From Bombyx mori (Eukaryota; Arthropoda; Insecta; Lepidoptera; Bombycidae): 64,000 nt of DNA. Positions 12,931 to 26,900 of this stretch are shown piece by piece. Each line of letters opens with the position of its first letter. The stretch's first letter is position 1. The position numbers and the translations under genes are program-made. The DNA is taken from NCBI RefSeq assembly GCF_030269925.1, contig NC_085110.1, positions 1,922,001 through 1,986,000 on the forward strand, given 5' to 3'. Under the pieces are notes generated by a model. That model had not been told where the DNA came from, did no database searches, and saw only the letters and a program-made list of their open reading frames with translations.

Positions 12931-14050
12931 ATTTTACACAACTACCAAGTACAAATATGCATATTACTTAAAAGGCAAGGAAACGAAAAAAATAATAATA
13001 CTAAGCTTTACCAAAATAGAAAACCATTAAGCTCAAATAATGGTCCTCACGTATAATGGGGAAGACCCTGTTTTATTTTTAAACGGTTTTTTTGTTAACG
13101 CTTAGTTTAGTTAAGTTTACGATAATTTACACGGGCGCGATAGAATCGATAAGTAGAATGCTTAGACAGCGATACTTAAATATTAGAGGTTGTGGCGTTA
13201 GTGGTCTTCTTCTCTTTGCCCTCCTTGCCTTATCTCAGGTTATGTGGGGTTGTGTATATGTGTTCCGGACGGAGATCGGACGTCGGGTGTAAGAGTGCAG
13301 GGGAGTCGTTTAGTGCGGTAGGGCCCTAAAACTCCTTGGGCCCGCGGTCTGCTCCCAACATCAGCAGATCGTTAAGTCCTATACCCGAGCGCCCTCTTAG
13401 GCGCGGGGACCTCGTAGGAGGCTCAGCCCCCGGCCCGAAAAAAAAGTCTATGTGGGGTAACCACTCACGTACAGGTAGGCCGTATGCCCATCAGCCTATA
13501 AGGGCAATAAATAGATAAAAACATTTTTAACGAATAGTGTCAATATGACATTTTCATTAAGAAAATAATCGAACGACTACCTATTTGTTGTAATTAAAAA
13601 TGAATTTGGAAGAAAAAACTATTTAGAGTCATTTAATGTTTATTTATTGCATAGGAGGGGAACAAGCGCGCTGCTTACGCCACCGCCCATGTTGTCCATC
13701 GCAAATGTCGAGGCTAACCTTAAAACAGGAGAATGTAGTTAACAGGAGAATGAAGGGTGATACAGTCCTTATTAACTACATTCTCCTTAAGGACTATATC
13801 ACTTATTAACTACATTCTCCTTAAGGACTGTATCACCCTTCAAACAGGAATGCATGATTGCATCAGAGCGGACATAGATAGAATGTTTTACTCCCGTCAA
13901 GTTTACAATTGCAAAGCCCGTTTACAATACGACCTACCACCAGTATCTTCCATTGGGCTATCGCTGTCTCTGTTATAATACAAAGAGAATGATATTACCT
14001 ATTCTCCGGTGAATCACTTAGACCCCTTAGGGGCATTTAGGCAAAGAGAA
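12931..14050. other. Intergenic sequence with LINE/SINE tail and small repeats
   Basis: About 13190-13440 is GC-rich and looks like a decayed LINE 3' region. It runs into a second-family SINE tail at 13435-13518 (GGTAACCACTCACGTACAGG, then AGGGCAATAAATA). At 13725-13845 there is a compact direct and inverted repeat cluster (see findings). No host gene seen. Confidence 0.4.
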
Positions 14051-14055
14051 GTTTT

Positions 14056-14461
14056 GAAGTCGTCGTGAGCTAAAGGATAAGACGTCCGATGCATTCGTAT
14101 CGAGCGATGCATCGGTGTTCGAATCATGAACCCCGGCAAGGTACCAATTTTTCAAATGAAATACGTACCTAACAAATGTTTACGATTGACAAAATTATAA
14201 TTTGCGTAATTACTGGTGGTAGGACGTCTTGTGAGTCCGCACGCGTTGGTACCACCACCCTGCCTATTTCGGCCGTGAAAGAGTAAAGCGTTTCGGTTTG
14301 AAGGGTGGGATAGCCGTTGTAACTATACTGAGACCTTAGAACTCATATCTCAAGGTGGGTGGAGGCATTTACGTTGTATATGTCTATGGGCTCCGGTTAC
14401 CACTTAACACCAGGTGGGGCATGAGCTCGTCCACCCATCTAAACAATAAATAAATAAAAAA
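14056..14461 (+). mobile_element. Bm1-type SINE, full length
   Basis: The tRNA-like head (AAGTCGTCGTGAGC, GTGTTCGAATCATGA) is followed by the body with TGGTGGTAGGACGTCTTGTG and the tail CCACCCATCTAAACAATAAA. It lies about 530 bp upstream of the TRIM45 start. Confidence 0.85.
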
Positions 14462-14993
14462 GAAGAAAGCGCAATTCAAGGCCCTGTCGGCCTCACCGAT
14501 ACACAAATTAGTAAAATAAAAATGTTACATATACGGAATTAGGAAATCGATAAAAATAGCCTCTGTACAGTCTGTACACAGTTTGTCTCGAATCGATAGT
14601 CCCTTATTACAGAAACACAAAACAAGCGGGCTTAAAGAATTTTTTAAATATCTTCTGCATCTTTCGCTTAGGTTAATTATATTCAGTTGAACGTAGGAGC
14701 TATTGGAGGAAAGACGTTGCATTATACCGCTTGTCGTCTTAGCGGCTTCGCTCGAGACTTGCTTCAATTATAATGTTTTTACCATTACAAAATCATTAAT
14801 GTTCTAGAACGTCTACTTATAGTGTATTTCGTGAAAATCATATTAAAGATAAACCGAAAAAAAATGAACTGTGATTGCATACACTGCAAAAAATAATTTA
14901 ATTGTTTTATTTTTGTGATTGTAATTTTCAACTGTACAAATAAAAATAATGGGTCTCAAACTTGTTTAATAAAATACTATTTGATATATCGCA

Positions 14994-17900
14994 ATGGAAG
15001 TAGATCGTATACTGTACATCTTCGGCAGCTTCACCCGCAAGAAGGACAAGCGGAAGTCACTGGAGCCCTCATCAATAAGTGCCGGTAATAGTCCTTTAAG
15101 GACCCGACCGGCTAGCCAAAGCCTGTCTATAGCGCCAAGGACCTCAGCTTACGACAAAAAAGATGTAATGAAGGAGTGGATCTGCGGGATATGTAGGAAA
15201 GAATTGGTGGAACCGAGGCTGCTGGGCTGCCTCCACAGCTTCTGCACCAGCTGTCTTCAGGGTCTGCATCAGGAGGGTGCTTGTGAATTGTGGAGCGAAG
15301 TCGATAGAGGTATGTGTACCATTCGTTTAATTCAATTTTATACGTAGTATATACATGATGTCTTGTAAGCATTGATTTGGCTGTGCTCTTAGGATTGCTG
15401 ACGCTCACTCTCAGGCGAGCCTTATATTCGTCTGCCTATAAGAGCAAGGATATATTTTTTTTGGGAATTTTTATCAAAAATCGTAGTGACGTATGCATTA
15501 TATTAAAACACGCGAATCGTTCGAATTGTAATCAGTGTGTTTACGTATCTGTATAAATAAATTTTGAGAGTATTACATTATTTACACAATGCAGAGAATC
15601 ACAGTACCAAAAATAATCATTTAACTCTTTGGCCATGAGCACAAAGATTCTTTTTTTGTACCAAATATGGAATAACTTTTAGAACTTGCCATTGTGTTTA
15701 AACGTTATTTAACACAAATATGTATGCCGTGACTTATCTAATAGTAAGAGATCGCCAGATACTATTTAACCTCACAACGTGAATTCCACTGCACCCCTGT
15801 AGACTTGACTCGTACTGAATTTCTTGATAGATTCTCGCCGAATCTCTTTAATGAGTCGCGATCCCGATCCGGCGGTAGATTCAGTTCAGCACTGCTTATG
15901 CTAGTGTTAGTAAACTCTACCTGTCTGAACGTAGTTGGAACAGACCCTTAGCCTACCAACGACTAGTAGGTTAAAAAAGACACTTGAGTATTCTATCGTC
16001 TCTCCCGTCCTAATAAACGTAACTCTTTTACCATTTAAGAATCAGAAAGTGAAAACATTAACATACAAAATAAAAGAAAATAGTCTTTATTGCCTACTTA
16101 ATAGTACCGACTATTAATGCTGATCATCCTCCGATCAGTCCTGATTAACTTGTGGGTTACGGAAACCGAAACTATACATACGAAATCACAATAAAAAAGT
16201 ATTTTATTTGAAGTAGGTTTTGCTATGGTTGTACAAATCGATTCGGAATACAGGTTCACTGTAAACCTTCTTCTAGACTGTGTAGTTTACTTTAGACTAA
16301 CGCAATGCCATCTATTCTCGTTGATGTCGTAAAAGGCGTTTGACAGAATCATTCGACAATGGGCAGCAGCGTTTGATCGCCAGGTTTTTGTTTTTTTCCT
16401 ACCTAAGCTGATAGCCTTGAGAGGCTATATCAGCGTCGCCTTAACTAGTAGGTGAGCTCACGGGGCTCAAACCTGATGACGTTGCTAACACGAACCCTAG
16501 CAAGAGTGTTCGCCAACCATTTGGTGTAGGTCTTATTCTAAGCTTTTTTTTTTTTTTTTTTTTTCCTACCTAAGCTGATAGCCCTAGCGGCTATGTCAGC
16601 GTAACCCTAACTTTAGTAGGTGAGCTCACGGGGCTCAAACCTGACGATGTTGCTAACACGAACCCTAGCAAGAGTCGTGCTTCGCAGAATCTATCACCGG
16701 ATCGGAAACGCGACCCACTGAGAAGATCCGGCGAGAAACTCAGTGGGCTGTGTCTGAGAGTTAATTTACTCGTCGAGCCCTTCGTCGCAAGCGACGGGTT
16801 CGACGAGAACGGTGACCGGTGCTTGAAGTACCTAAAAGCACCGTTAGTGGATCGGGAGGATCCGAGATGACGTGCTTTGGGCGACGTCGACTGCTTTCCA
16901 TTCTGTCCGCAGGATCGGGAATGTAGTTACCGGCGGCCACGATGAGAGGGTTCTCGTGTCGTGCCGCTTTATCGAAGTGGCGCATGGACGCCGACTGCAG
17001 ATACTTACTGATGGACTCACCTATTCTAAGCGCGCACGGGTGTGTACTATCATCTAGTCCATTTCAGTCAGACGTTCCGGTTTCAAGGTCGATGCTGCTA
17101 TTCAACACACAACACAATTGAGATTTCGACCTCATGCCGCATCAGTTGATCAGTGAGCTCATTCATCCCGCTAAAGCAAAAAAACTCAGGTCTTGCTCGT
17201 TTCCTTATATTATAATATTATTGTCACGCACAATATAAACAAATACATGCAATCACCACGTATTCAGATTATTTTGAAATCAAATGATGTTTGAATTAAA
17301 AATAATAAGACTTCGAATGAAAAAAATGTACATTTTAAAAGATATTGCTATGAAATATCCCTACCGAGGATCAAAATCAAACTTCGTAAACAAAATCAAT
17401 CAATCAAACAAAATCGACATACGTAGTACCTAACCACGAGCGAGAAGATAAAATTAAAGAGAAATTAATTAGGAATCTTCACTTCCAATTACCTCTCGCA
17501 TGATAATTTTATGACTGCCGTAAAACAATACTTAATTTTTACGTTTCACATAATCTGTTGTAGTCTCAGTTTTATTAACTTCGAAATAACAATCAAAATG
17601 TAAATTTAAAATAACAACCTGTTTTGTTTTAATAGTGGCAAATAAAAAAATATTCTTAGGCTTCGATCGTTAATAAAGTTGTAAAAATTTATTCGAAAAT
17701 TTTTCCTGAATGTCGTGTTGCAACAAGTAAAACACAAGGTGTGTCGGAATCGCTGTTGATAGCCCTATCAATTGAAAAAACCTTTAGTTCAAAATCGTTG
17801 TATTTTTTGGCCACGGAATCTTCTTTTGTTGAGCGATTCCGGACATTTCAAGATCTGCGTTCTTTATATACCTACCCCGACAAATTTTCCCGATATTTGT

Positions 17901-20900
17901 AATACAAATTAGTTTAATTAAACCAGGCCAATACCTCATTTTGTCCATAATTTCGTGATACCTATTACTCCAGCTAAAATACCAATATAAAACAATGTTT
18001 TAATTCAATAAACTAAACAGAAACAAAGCATTAAAAGGAAAAAAATAGTTCATCAAAATAGGCTCATCATTATTATCCAAAAGACGTTAGGGTTTCCCTG
18101 ATAACAAAAAATCGTGATTGTTTTGAAACATCGGAAATTGTAAAATTCGAAACATGTTTTATCGTGAGCTTATCTCATATTCATATTCATTACATTACGC
18201 ACAGACAAATTCAGTAGCCATACTAAAACAAATCGTAACATCTTGCATTTTCAAAGAACGTCCCAAATCAATAATAATACCCTATGCATCAATAAAAGCG
18301 CGAAACGAACATCTGTGAACATTCAAAAAGACATAAAAACGTATAAAACAGAACACCCTTTATACAGAACGGTCACTTAACGTGTTAACGACACATTTCG
18401 TGTTATTGAGACATTAATCGAGTGCAACAGTAGCAAGGAGCAAGCGATTAGTCCATCGCAAATAAACTGTGGTCCCGTAGCTATGGATTTCGACGGTTAT
18501 CCTTACTAAGGACACGTTAAAAATGCAACAGAACAACTTAATATCATCCTAAGTACACTTACACAATATGATATCGAAAAAAAAGGTATAAATAGAACGT
18601 TGGTAGCCATAAGCAAAAACGCCATAATACATTGAAACCTTACAGATTAGTATTATTTATACAATACTATTTGTTGCCAACGGCTGTCGACGTCGCCCAA
18701 AACACGTCATCTCGGATCCTCCCGATCCACTAACGCTCCTTTTAGGTACCCTAAGCACCGGTCACCGTCCTCGCCGAACCCGTCGCTTGCGACGAAGGGC
18801 TCGACGAGTAAATTAACCTATAGACACACACAGCCCACTGAGTTTCTCGCCGGATCTTTTCAGTGGGTCGCGTTTCCGATCCGCTGCGAAGCATGGCTCC
18901 TGCTAGGGTTCGTGTTAGCAACAACGTCAGGTTTGAGCCCCGTGAGCTCACCTACTAACCCGGTGACGCTAACATGGTCTCTCTAGACCATCAGCTTAGG
19001 TAGGGAAAAAAAGCCAACGGCCTCGCCTGCGTTAAATTTTGTAATCAAAAAGAATCATTTTTATTTTCCGGGATAAATAACTTGTATCTCTTTCACTGCT
19101 TTTGTCAAGATGTGGTAGATAAACTACCAGTATATTTGTAGATATTGTTGTTAATTAAAATCAGAAAGAAACTGGCGAATTTATTTATAGCACATAGATA
19201 TAGCAGCGCTTTAGTCATGTCATCTATCATAATAAAAGTATCGTATGCGTTACATAATCCAGGCTTAAAAAAATTCTTGAACCAAATTCTACCTAAATTT
19301 ATTCAGCCATTTTATTCCCATTTTTAATGGTAGTAAAGGTTATGTACGAGATTTTTGTTTTACTTTTATTATTCGTATTCGTTCTGGCTTAAAGGGGATA
19401 GCCAGTAAATGCTTAATAAATATATTGTGGACATTAAGCTCGTGTGTTATAGTGAAAACAGTAATGACCTAGAGGCAAACGGCTCGCACAGAAGCCCTAC
19501 AACACTTGACCTAGCCGATGTTCTATAAACGTGTAATTGATCGATAATGACATGTCAAGTGTAGTGGAGACAACAGAGCCCCCACGCAGTCTTCTATACT
19601 ACTACAAGCATGTATTTATAATAAAGCAGATACCGCCAACTTTGTTATACGAGGTGGTGGTCTCAGCAAAATGGGCCGGTAACAGTACTCGTCAAAATCG
19701 GCAAAGAGTTCGACGTGCAAACTGACCTAAATATCAGCCCGCTGAGTTTCTCGCCGGATCTTCTCAGCGGGTCGCGATTCCGATCCAGTAGATTCATTCG
19801 CGAACCAGCTACTCTTGAGTCGTTAGGTCTCCTTTCGAGGCGCTCTGGTAGTTGTTAGCAAATTCCACCTCTCCTGGCTGAGCTCGTACTCGCCCACCTG
19901 TCCTAGTGAAACTGGAAAGGCCTCCGGGTCACTAGTAATCCCTCAATCATAAAAAAAATAGGCGACTTATGAGCAGTGAAAAAGAAATTTGGATTGTTAG
20001 ATACTTGAAGTTTTTTGTTAAATAATACGATACGTATGTATGTATACATCTGTACGTTGAATAAATAGTTTAAAAAATCTAAGCTAAAATACAATTGTTA
20101 ATTGATTTATTAGACATTATTATTCATTGTTTCGTAGGAGATTGAGAAGGGCCTCCTTTTTTAATTATTGCATTGCTGGGTGGACGAGCTCACGGCCCAC
20201 CTGCTATTAAGTGGTTATCGGAGCCCATAGACCTCTACAACGTAAATGCCACCCCCCACCTAGAGATATGAGTTCTAAGGTCTCAGTATAGTTAGACGGC
20301 TGCCCCACCCTCCTGTTTCTTTCGCTTAAATATTTAATATAGTCTGTACGACAGATGTGAATAATTACGTCATTCTTCAATGAAGCATGCTCCCTGTCTA
20401 TTAGATTAAAACGCTCACAACTCCCTTATTTCTGAACAGATTTCATTATTTCAATAAATCCTTATTTAATTTCGTTTTCGTTCATCGTAATATATTTATT
20501 TATGGACCTTGCGTCTGAGCCTATTGCTATAAACATGATATCAGTCGACTGTTCAATGGAATGAAACAAGCCAATGAAAAAACTCTTGACAGTTTTTAAC
20601 CGGCTTCAAAATAGAAGGATAGGTTTTCAATTCCAATGTATTTTTTATATGTTTTACTTCAGAACATTTTTTCATGAGAACCGATTTTGATGATTCTTTT
20701 TTTACTTGCTCTCCTGAAAGCTGGTGCTTTTTATAGGTCTCACTTAAATTTTATTAAGATCTAACCAGGAATTTTTGACTTATCCTTAAAAATGCACATT
20801 ATTATAGACTGATGTTGAAATTGTCAACTTTATTTAATTTAAGTGGGTTTTCTTTTTTTTGGTTAAAATGTTGTTTTTGATACACTGCAGTACATTTTTA

Positions 20901-23900
20901 GAAGCTCAATCATTAATGCGAACGGTAACGCCGGAACTTGTAGTGACTATAAATAAACACGCCACCCTGACGGCGGACTGTGGTTATTACCGCATAGATT
21001 ACTAGCTATTGTCATGTCAGTAACATACTAATGCTGTTTATTTCTCTTGATGAGAGGACCAGCCGATTTTAGTGGTTAGTGAAGCCCACGTCGTTATGTG
21101 ATCACTATCTCCCTCCCATAATACGCCTACTACTGTTCTATACTACTTTTATATACTAACTTTATTATCTTTTAACTTTATTATATTACTATTATATACT
21201 AACTACTGTTATATATATATATATATATATATTTCCTACCTATTCTAGTAACCTCGAATCTAAAAAATTCTAGATTCGCCAAGCTAGTAGGCTAGCTCAC
21301 GGGGCTCAATCAAACCTGACGACTCTGTATATTGATTTATACACGATTATATGTATATACCTACCTAGTCCGGCCATAAGTTCCTTTAGAAATGAAAATG
21401 CATTTTTTTTAATGAAGTAATATAATGTTATTAAAACGGAAACTGACATAATTTAAATGTGTTACGTTTTGATACCATTGCATGCTCTACCATTTGAATA
21501 GGTTTGTACATCCCAAGGAAGATATGTTTTTTTTTTTTCAAAAATACTATTTTTAGGTACTATAGTTGTTCGTATTCAACTATATGTATAATGTACGTTA
21601 ATGTCTTCGACGAATGACTGTGGCTGTCATCATAGAACACAATATGTTTGACAGATGCCTGAACATCCTATTTACATGTCCTTCTTCAAACGAGGCTTGT
21701 GGAGAGTTTTAAGCGGTAGGCCGCGGCTCGGCTCTGCCCCTGGCCTTGCTGACGTCCATGAGCGACGGTAACCACTTACCATCAGGTGGGCCGTATGCTC
21801 GTCTGCCTGTTCGAGCAATAAAAAAAAGAAGATCAACTGTGAAAATTTCAAGTTAAACTGATATATTATACCTGATATACATATAAGTAGGTCCAGGTCT
21901 AGGTCTCACATCGTCACTACATATCTCACGTTAGGTTGGACGTTTCCCTTACTATTTGAAAACTATGACAGCCATTGTCCACATTTCAGTTTATTGGCAT
22001 AAGCCAGATCTGTTCGCGAGCCACTCATAAAACTCGCATTAAATGAATCATTCCAGACACTTGTAAATAAAAAAATATTCTAAACAGAAAACAGACGCGG
22101 GAAGCGAATAAACTCGAATCGAAATTGTAATTCAGCTGAACCGCAACGAAATTTACGAATTATGAACACCGAATGCTTTGTTTACTATTGCAGTTTAATT
22201 TCTTTGATGTTTCGTGGCTTATGGGTAGCTTACGCTAAGTGATATCCGTTTGTTTGTCTTATTTTGAATGGTTTTGATTGATAGAAGTAGTTGCCAAGCC
22301 GAATTTGTGGTTCGTCTAGTTTTGCAACATGTCAACAAAACCTTAACAAAGAGTTATAGTTATTTTCGAGACGTAATTAAGTATTGTGGGTGAGGCTGTC
22401 GATCGCGAAACGACATACCCGATCCTGTAGACCGAATTGTAAACAGTCGTCGTCGCCCAAAACACGTCATTACGGATCCTCCCGATCCATTAAAACGGGG
22501 CTTTTAGGTACCACAAGCACCGGTCACCGTCCTCGTCGAACCCGTCGCTTGCGACGAAGGGCGCGACGAGCGAATTAACTCACAGACACAGCCCACTAAG
22601 TTTCTCGCCGGATCTTCTCAGTGGGTCGCGTTTCCGACCCGATGATAGATTCTGCGAAACACTGCTCTTGCTAGGGCCAGTGTTAGCAACACTCCGGTTT
22701 GAGTCCCGTGAGCTCACCTACACGTTAGGGCGAAGCTGATATAGCCTTTCAAGGCTATCAGCATAAGTAGGAAAAAAAACGGAACATAGTAATGACAGAA
22801 GCACAGCCAAGCTGCCGCCGCCGCTGAGACCTTTGCAAACCCCGATTGTAGATGTCATAAATAATATAGAATATGATTTCAGAAGCCAGTAGAAAAATAA
22901 AACTAAGCGTATTTACGTATCGGATTAGGGTAACAAGGATACTTTGCGTAAATAGAGATTATGGATAATTTACGCCCATGCTTTAACGCGAGTTACCTTA
23001 ATGATGCTAATAGGTTGTGAACAGCCTACATACATTAGAATACCCTATAGCCTATATACACTTATTACATTCACCATTACGTTTATTTTTCCGTCAATCT
23101 ATCTGTCTCAGTATGTGCAACGCAAAATTCATTTCGGAGCTGCTGATGTAACTCTGACAAAGTCGTCGTGGCCTAAGTGGGATAAGACGTCCGGTGCATT
23201 CGTATCGACCGATGCAACGGTGTTCGAATCCCGCAGGCGGGTACCAATTTTTCTAATGAAATTCGTACTTAACAAATGTTCACGATTGACTTCCACGGTG
23301 AAGAAATAGCATCGTGTAATAAAAATCCAACCCGCACCAATACCGCGGGTACCAATTTTTCTAATGAAATTCGTACTTAACAAATGTTCACGATTGACTT
23401 CCACGGTGAAGAAATAGCATCGTGTAATAAAAATCCAACCCGCAAAATTATAATTGGCGTAATTACTGGTGGTAGGACCTCTTGTGAGTACGCACTGGTA
23501 GGTACCACCACCCTGCCTATTTCTGCCGTGTGCAGTAATGCGTTTCGGTTTGAAGGGTGGGACAGCCGTTGTAACTATACTGAAAACTTATATCTCAAGG
23601 TGGGTGGCGCGTTTACGTTGTAGATGTCTATGGGCTCCAGTAACCACTTAACACCAGGTAGGCTGTGAGCTCGTTACATTAACTTATATGGAACTTTTGT
23701 ACCGTAAACATGTAAACACGGTTGTTTTATACCCTAGCCCACTGGTTATTAGAAATTACTAAAGTTTTTACTCTTCAAAACATTCATAATGATTTATTAT
23801 ATCATTCAAAAGCTAAAACTATTTTAAAACCTGATGAGTCACTTGCCAAGGCCATTCGGGACTTCGTTTACGATTAGGTATGAATAAAATGACGACTATT

Positions 23901-26900
23901 TTCTGTTCAACCTAAAATAAATTTCATTGCCAACACCCGATGACTCAATACCGACAATGTTGACATGTTGCATTGAGGTTTGCGCCCAAAATATGTGGAT
24001 TTATAATCACTCTGATTTACTAACTGTTACATAATGGTGGTAGGACGTCTCGTGAGTTCACACAGATAGGTACCACCACCCTTCCTATTTATGCTGTGAA
24101 GCAGCAACGCGTTTTGGTTTGAAGGGTGGAGAAACCATACTACTTTATAAAACTGAGACCTTAGAACTCATATCTCAAGGTGGGTGGCGGCATTTACGTT
24201 GTAGATGTCTATGGGCTCCGGTAACCACTTAACTTCAGGTGGACTGTGAGCTCGTCCAACCACATAAGCAATAATTAAAAAAAAGATAATGAGACATTCT
24301 GTTACATACGATCTCGTGGCTAATCCGTGTCAAGTGGATATATTTAATACATTTATTCATTTGTATGTCTTATATGGTAATTCAGTAAAATAAGCCGTAT
24401 TTTTCGTCAAAGCTCATGAGTCATTCACGATCAATGCCAAGTGCAATCGGCTACCATACATACGGTTTAAATTAAAATGGAACATCAAGAAACGATAATT
24501 ATTCTAGATAAGAGTTAGAACAAAGGTTGGATAGGAAATTAAGAGTAATTCCAAGTGTTCGAGGAGGAGGGAATCGTAGATGAGCTCATGAGTAACAAAG
24601 AGATGACAGGATCAAATTGAACAATTCCTCAGACCATCTGCTGACAGTCGCGCGAACTATTCCTAAATATTCTCTAGTTTGAACAATACCTACCGCAAAA
24701 ACTGATTTTGTTTCTTACATAAATAAAATGGTTCGAGTTACCGTCGATCAATTATTGAAATTAATTAATATTAACGATATTTTGGTACGCATTTCATTTT
24801 AGAGTCAATCCAACAAGATCCTGCCGAATCAGGATCAGGCTTGGGTTCCGCCGGATCCGGATACGAGAGTGACTTGAGACATTCAGACTCTGAGGGCAGT
24901 TGGGAGCACAAAAACAAGAAATACGGTATTCTGACAAGAAAGGTTGGTGACTATTTCTAAAATTTCATCGAACTGGTGAAAGCCGGTCACGCCTCACCGT
25001 GCCGATCGAATTTGTAGGGTCAACGTGACCGGCGTCCACTGGTTCATAATAAAAGTGAATAAGATCGAAAGTACTTTTGCTTAGTTCAGAAAATTAAAAT
25101 TAGTTTATGTTCATGCTGTTCTTGTTCCTGCTTCGGGTACCTTTTATAACATCCTGTATAGTCCGCACGGGTGGGTACCACCACCCTACCTATTTCTGCC
25201 GTGAAGCAGTAATGCGTTTCAGTTTGAAGGGCCGGGCAGCTGTAGTTAAAAGTGAGGCCTTAGAACTCGTGTCTCAAGGTGGGTGGCAGTATTTACCTTG
25301 TAGATGTTTATGGGCTCCGGTAAAATCAGGTGGCCTGTGTACTCGTCCACCTATCTAAGCAGAAAAAAAACATAAGTCGTCATTGATATTAATAACTTTC
25401 CCTTAACAAATAGTTTGTTATGCTCCGTGTTACTGACACAAAACAAAAATAAAAATTTCAATACCGTTCCAATTCCACGATTTCATTTATAAACCAACTT
25501 CCAGCAAATCTAAACCTCAATGTTTCCTCCGAAGATTTCCGGTAAAAGCGTGCAATTCGTAGTATGCCCAACATGCGGTCAAGAGAGCGCGCTCCCTCTG
25601 GGAGGTATAGCGGCGTTGCCCCTCAACTACGTGCTGCTTCGGAAGATGAACTCACATGAGAACGGTGTGGCGGTACTCTGCGACCTTTGCGACAGTGACC
25701 ATAAGGTTTGGATTTGGTTTAAAAAGCATGTGAAAAAGCGAAGAGTCTGGCTGATCCTATGTATGTTGTGTGTTTGCAAGCATCAGCATTTCAAATGATA
25801 ACATTTCATCTATATCCATCATGAAACTGTGTTGCGAAACTCTCAAAAAATACACCGAGTGGCTAATATTTCCGCCCTACTGAGATATTGGGTCTTCACG
25901 CGATGTCTGGGTGTGGGTTCAAATTAAATTCAGATTGGCCTTGAGTATTTCTGTCTTAAGCTAGTAAAATTTAATAAAGCGGTGTTGATCAATGAAGACG
26001 AGTGGTGTGCCCCCGTAACGTTATAAGTAAAGTTCCTTCGCTGATCTCTTAAGCAAGGTACTTGCAGAGTTGTACTTCGAGGAAACAAAAATACATCTAT
26101 TTGAGATATGATATAGCCTTGTATCCCAAAATCCTCAAATAAAAAAAAAATGTGTATTTAAAAAATAACTAAAAGATAAATTAATTCCGAACACAATTAT
26201 TAGACAATACAAAAATGATTAATCTCTTTTCATAAATCAGTGCGCACATCCCTTCCCAAACCGTTTATTTTAAGAATATAACCACACGTGGGGAATTCAA
26301 TGGCGCATGTCAGTTCCAATCAACTAAACGTGCGTTCTTACGAATTACTGTAATGTCACCTTACGGTATATTAGCGTTTACTTTAATGTTTAGAAATAAA
26401 TTATTTGGAGTGATATATCCTTACTTGGACCGCAATAAACCAAAGACAGTCGTATATTATGTATATTGCCTATGAACAATTGGTCGTGCCCGCTGAGTTT
26501 CTCGCCGGATCTTCTCAACGGGTCACGATTCCGATCTGATACTAGATGCATTCGCGAAGCAGCTGCTCTTGAATTGTTAGGTCTCCTTTGGAGACGCTCG
26601 AGCAGATGTTAGCAAATCCCTCCCCTCCTGGCTGAGCCTCTGCTCGCCCACCTGTCCTGGTGAAACTGGAAAGGCCTCCAGACCATCAGTAATCCTTCAA
26701 TCATAAAAAAACTATTGGTCGTAGCAAAGACTTCGGCGTTAAGAGCTATTATTTCTGTTTTTCATATGTACATTATTTTAGCTGCAAAATCAAATTTATA
26801 TTGAATTTTTTTAATGTTTATCCATGATTACTTTTAAACGGTGCAGTGATTGTCTCTGGTATAGAGATATGCAAGCGTGGGAGCGCCGCGCCTTTTGCCT

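Larger units (their letters stand above)
15310..24802 (+). other. TRIM45 intron 1 (9.5 kb, repeat-filled)
   Basis: Runs from donor GTATGT after exon 1 to acceptor TTTTAG before exon 2. It holds LINE tails (15815, 16385, 16542, 18675, 19730, 21232, 22436), Bm1 copies (20157, 23157, 24032), a second-family SINE (21672), an AT microsatellite (21208-21231) and AT-rich filler at about 17060-18670. No independent gene was recognised. Confidence 0.7.

Noticed and set aside
24965..25045. Short hairpin AGCCGGTCACG / CGTGACCGGC as a MITE
   Set aside because: The paired part is only about 10 bp and no second copy is present.
25520..25798. ORF starting at ATG 25520 as an independent gene
   Set aside because: The frame is continued from exon 2 through the acceptor before 25535; the ATG lies in the splice acceptor tract.
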